A DNA stretch of 5,907 bases, taken from the NCBI GenBank assembly GCA_019323575.1, contig JAHWHB010000011.1, forward strand, positions 1 to 5,907, read 5' to 3'. The first letter of the stretch is position 1. Every line of letters begins with the position of its first letter. Origin of the DNA: Candidatus Woesearchaeota archaeon. Its GTDB lineage: Archaea; Nanobdellota; Nanobdellia; Woesearchaeales; ARS49. The notes below the pieces were generated by a model. The model searched no databases. It was given only the letters and a program-made list of their open reading frames with translations, and was not told the DNA's origin. This document shows, piece after piece, positions 5,165 to 5,907 of this stretch. A program made the translations under genes and the position numbers.

Positions 5165-5261
5165 GAAAATCGAATTTTTCACGCACCGCAAGGAAAATGG
5201 ACCTTGGCACCGAGAAATACTCACCACCAAACCCCTTTTGATTCCTAATAAGCCATGCGTC

Positions 5262-5270
5262 TATTTAAAA
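5262..5270 (-). promoter_or_regulatory. Possible TATA box of the EKPAEP-repeat gene
   Basis: TTTTAAATA on the minus strand would place transcription start near 5240 and give a leader of about 88 nt before the SD. A second TTTTTAAAT about 20 bp further upstream is an alternative. The rest of the 5165-5260 leader shows a short inverted repeat (CAAGG and CCTTG) but no structure I recognise as a riboswitch. Confidence 0.35.
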
Positions 5271-5303
5271 GAAAAACGGTTCATTTAAAAAGGTTACGGT
5301 AAA

Positions 5304-5312
5304 TTTTATATA
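5304..5312 (+). promoter_or_regulatory. TATA box of the small membrane protein gene
   Basis: TTTTATATA, preceded by GGTAAA, is a good archaeal box with its upstream BRE region. The predicted start is near 5334, giving a leader of about 14 nt that contains the SD GGTGAT (5339-5344), 3 nt before the ATG. Confidence 0.65.
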
Positions 5313-5347
5313 GAGAATAAGACTATTATTCTAAAAAAGGTGATAAA

Positions 5348-5713
5348 ATGAAAGGTCCATTCCTAGCATTTTTCTTCATTGCACTAATCGGTTTGGGCGT
5401 AATGACATTTGCAGGATATGATTCCAGCGCAACAGGACAAGGAACAAGAATAATAATACCTAAAGAAGTCGCCAAAAAAATAACTGAAGAAGTTAAAAAA
5501 GACGCACCAAGCAAACAAACCAACAAGTGCGAATGCGAAAACCCATACGAAGGAAAAATAGTGGTGGACAAGTCAGGATTTTTTACTGGTCTAACCAAAT
5601 TTGACTGTTCACTTTACAGGGAAATTTATTTATTGAGAAAAGAATTACAGCTAAAAACAAGCGATCTTGAAATGGCAAAGACGTTCTGCAAAACATACAG
5701 CTGGTGGGATTAA
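5348..5713 (+). CDS. Small single-span membrane-anchored protein, unknown function
   Basis: I do not recognise a family. The 121-residue protein starts MKGPFLAFFFIALIGLGVMTFAG, one hydrophobic segment at about 4-22 that is a signal anchor or an uncleaved signal peptide. The remainder is hydrophilic: a Lys/Glu-rich helical stretch (38-52), then Cys61-Glu-Cys63, a central part ending at Cys87, and a helical C-terminal region (88-114) with Cys114 before the terminal KTYSWWD. The four cysteines could form two disulfides if the domain faces outward, as the N-terminal anchor suggests (inference). The start is supported by SD GGTGAT at 5339-5344 and a good TATA box. It is monocistronic, followed directly by a hairpin terminator and the convergent tRNA gene. 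Confidence 0.85.
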   Translation: MKGPFLAFFFIALIGLGVMTFAGYDSSATGQGTRIIIPKEVAKKITEEVKKDAPSKQTNKCECENPYEGKIVVDKSGFFTGLTKFDCSLYREIYLLRKELQLKTSDLEMAKTFCKTYSWWD

Positions 5714-5721
5714 AAAAAATG

Positions 5722-5758
5722 TCGCTAATTTCGCAAAGCTCATTAGCGAACACTTTTT
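5722..5758. terminator. Hairpin terminator usable from both strands
   Basis: Perfect 8-bp arms TCGCTAAT (5722-5729) and ATTAGCGA (5742-5749) enclose a 12-nt loop. On the plus strand the hairpin is followed by CAC-T5 (5754-5758); on the minus strand by a T8 run (5719-5712). It lies between the convergent small membrane protein gene and tRNA-Tyr. The loop's TCGCAAAGC recurs at 5760-5768. Confidence 0.7.
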
Positions 5759-5769
5759 CTCGCAAAGCG

Positions 5770-5778
5770 AAAAAAAAA
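5770..5778 (-). terminator. T9 terminator after tRNA-Tyr
   Basis: The minus strand has nine consecutive T residues 3 nt after the tRNA discriminator base, a typical archaeal tRNA 3' signal. It is followed by a small TCGC/GCGA hairpin (5760-5770). Confidence 0.65.
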
Positions 5779-5781
5779 GAA

Positions 5782-5907
5782 TCCCCGCGGCCGGATTTGA
5801 ACCAGCGACCTTTCGGGCTCAATGCTGGCTGACCCATATTCATCCTAAGCATCATGCTCTGTCAATGGGCGACTGCTCTACAGCCGAATGCTCTGCCATT
5901 GAGCTAC
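5782..5907 (-). tRNA. tRNA-Tyr(GTA), 5' end outside the window, intron-containing
   Basis: The visible part begins at tRNA position 7. D arm GCTC/GAGC with loop AATGGCA, anticodon stem TTCGG/CCGAA, anticodon loop CTGTAG(C) giving anticodon GTA, variable loop AGGTC, T arm GCTGG/CCGGC with loop TTCAAAT, and 3' acceptor strand CGCGGGG followed by discriminator A. The acceptor strand predicts C at position 1, so C1-G72 with A73, the known archaeal tyrosine identity set. CCA is not encoded. The six first bases lie beyond the right edge. The anticodon arm is interrupted by a 60-nt intron (5818-5877). Confidence 0.92.
5818..5877 (-). other. tRNA-Tyr intron at position 37/38
   Basis: Sixty bases separate G37 from position 38. 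Removing them leaves a 7-nt anticodon loop on a perfect 5-bp stem, at the canonical archaeal intron site. The third base from the intron's 3' end is G, able to pair with C32 as in other tRNA introns. The four-pair central helix of a bulge-helix-bulge motif is imperfect (C-G, U-U, G-U, U-A), so a relaxed motif is implied. CCCAT (5867-5863) and ATGGG (5838-5834) can pair inside the intron. Confidence 0.75.

Noticed and set aside
5165..5260. Small RNA or known riboswitch in the leader of the repeat gene
   Set aside because: Only short stems are found and no known riboswitch core or C/D box pair is recognisable; kept only as a low-interest leader.
5583..5855. Minus-strand 90-codon open frame
   Set aside because: It runs through the tRNA-Tyr gene, its terminator and the end of the opposite gene, so it is not a plausible protein.
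5818..5907. tRNA with a long variable arm (Leu/Ser type) instead of an intron
   Set aside because: The anticodon stem TTCGG pairs perfectly with CCGAA only after the insert is removed, and a normal 5-nt variable loop follows; U33 precedes GTA.

Overview
The window looks like a chromosomal segment of an archaeon, most plausibly a low-GC lineage of the DPANN type (lineage is inference). The archaeal signs are direct: TATA boxes about 26-27 nt upstream of start codons with no Shine-Dalgarno (leaderless genes), strong SDs on genes inside the operon, T-run terminators, a COG2522-type archaeal HTH regulator, and a tRNA-Tyr with C1-type acceptor, no encoded CCA and a 60-nt intron at position 37/38.

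Layout. Positions 1-2157 (minus strand) hold a tightly overlapping four-gene iron-sulfur operon, read right to left: HTH regulator with a C-terminal four-cysteine cluster, cysteine desulfurase iscS, scaffold iscU, and a DUF1858 CxxC protein that runs off the left edge. Overlaps are 4, 8 and 4 bp. A near-perfect 27-bp palindrome lies between the TATA box and the regulator's start codon, suggesting an autoregulated archaeal analogue of the bacterial iscR-iscS-iscU operon built on an unrelated regulator. Positions 2194-3048 (minus) encode an unrecognised predicted lipoprotein. Divergent from it, sharing one TATA element, is a class I photolyase gene (3127-4443, plus), which overlaps by 15 bp the convergent tspO gene (4429-4893, minus).

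The right part holds a small minus-strand gene for a 67-residue protein made largely of six EKPAEP repeats (4948-5151), a plus-strand gene for a 121-residue single-membrane-span protein with four cysteines (5348-5713), a hairpin terminator usable on both strands, and the intron-containing tRNA-Tyr(GTA) entering from the right edge on the minus strand.

Functionally, the operon would mobilise cysteine sulfur (IscS), assemble clusters (IscU) and add a redox-type helper (DUF1858 protein), with the Cys-cluster regulator plausibly sensing cluster or iron status. Photolyase and TspO form a plausible light/oxidative stress pair. The plus strand is rich in A and C whichever strand is coding, so codon choice differs strongly between plus- and minus-strand genes.
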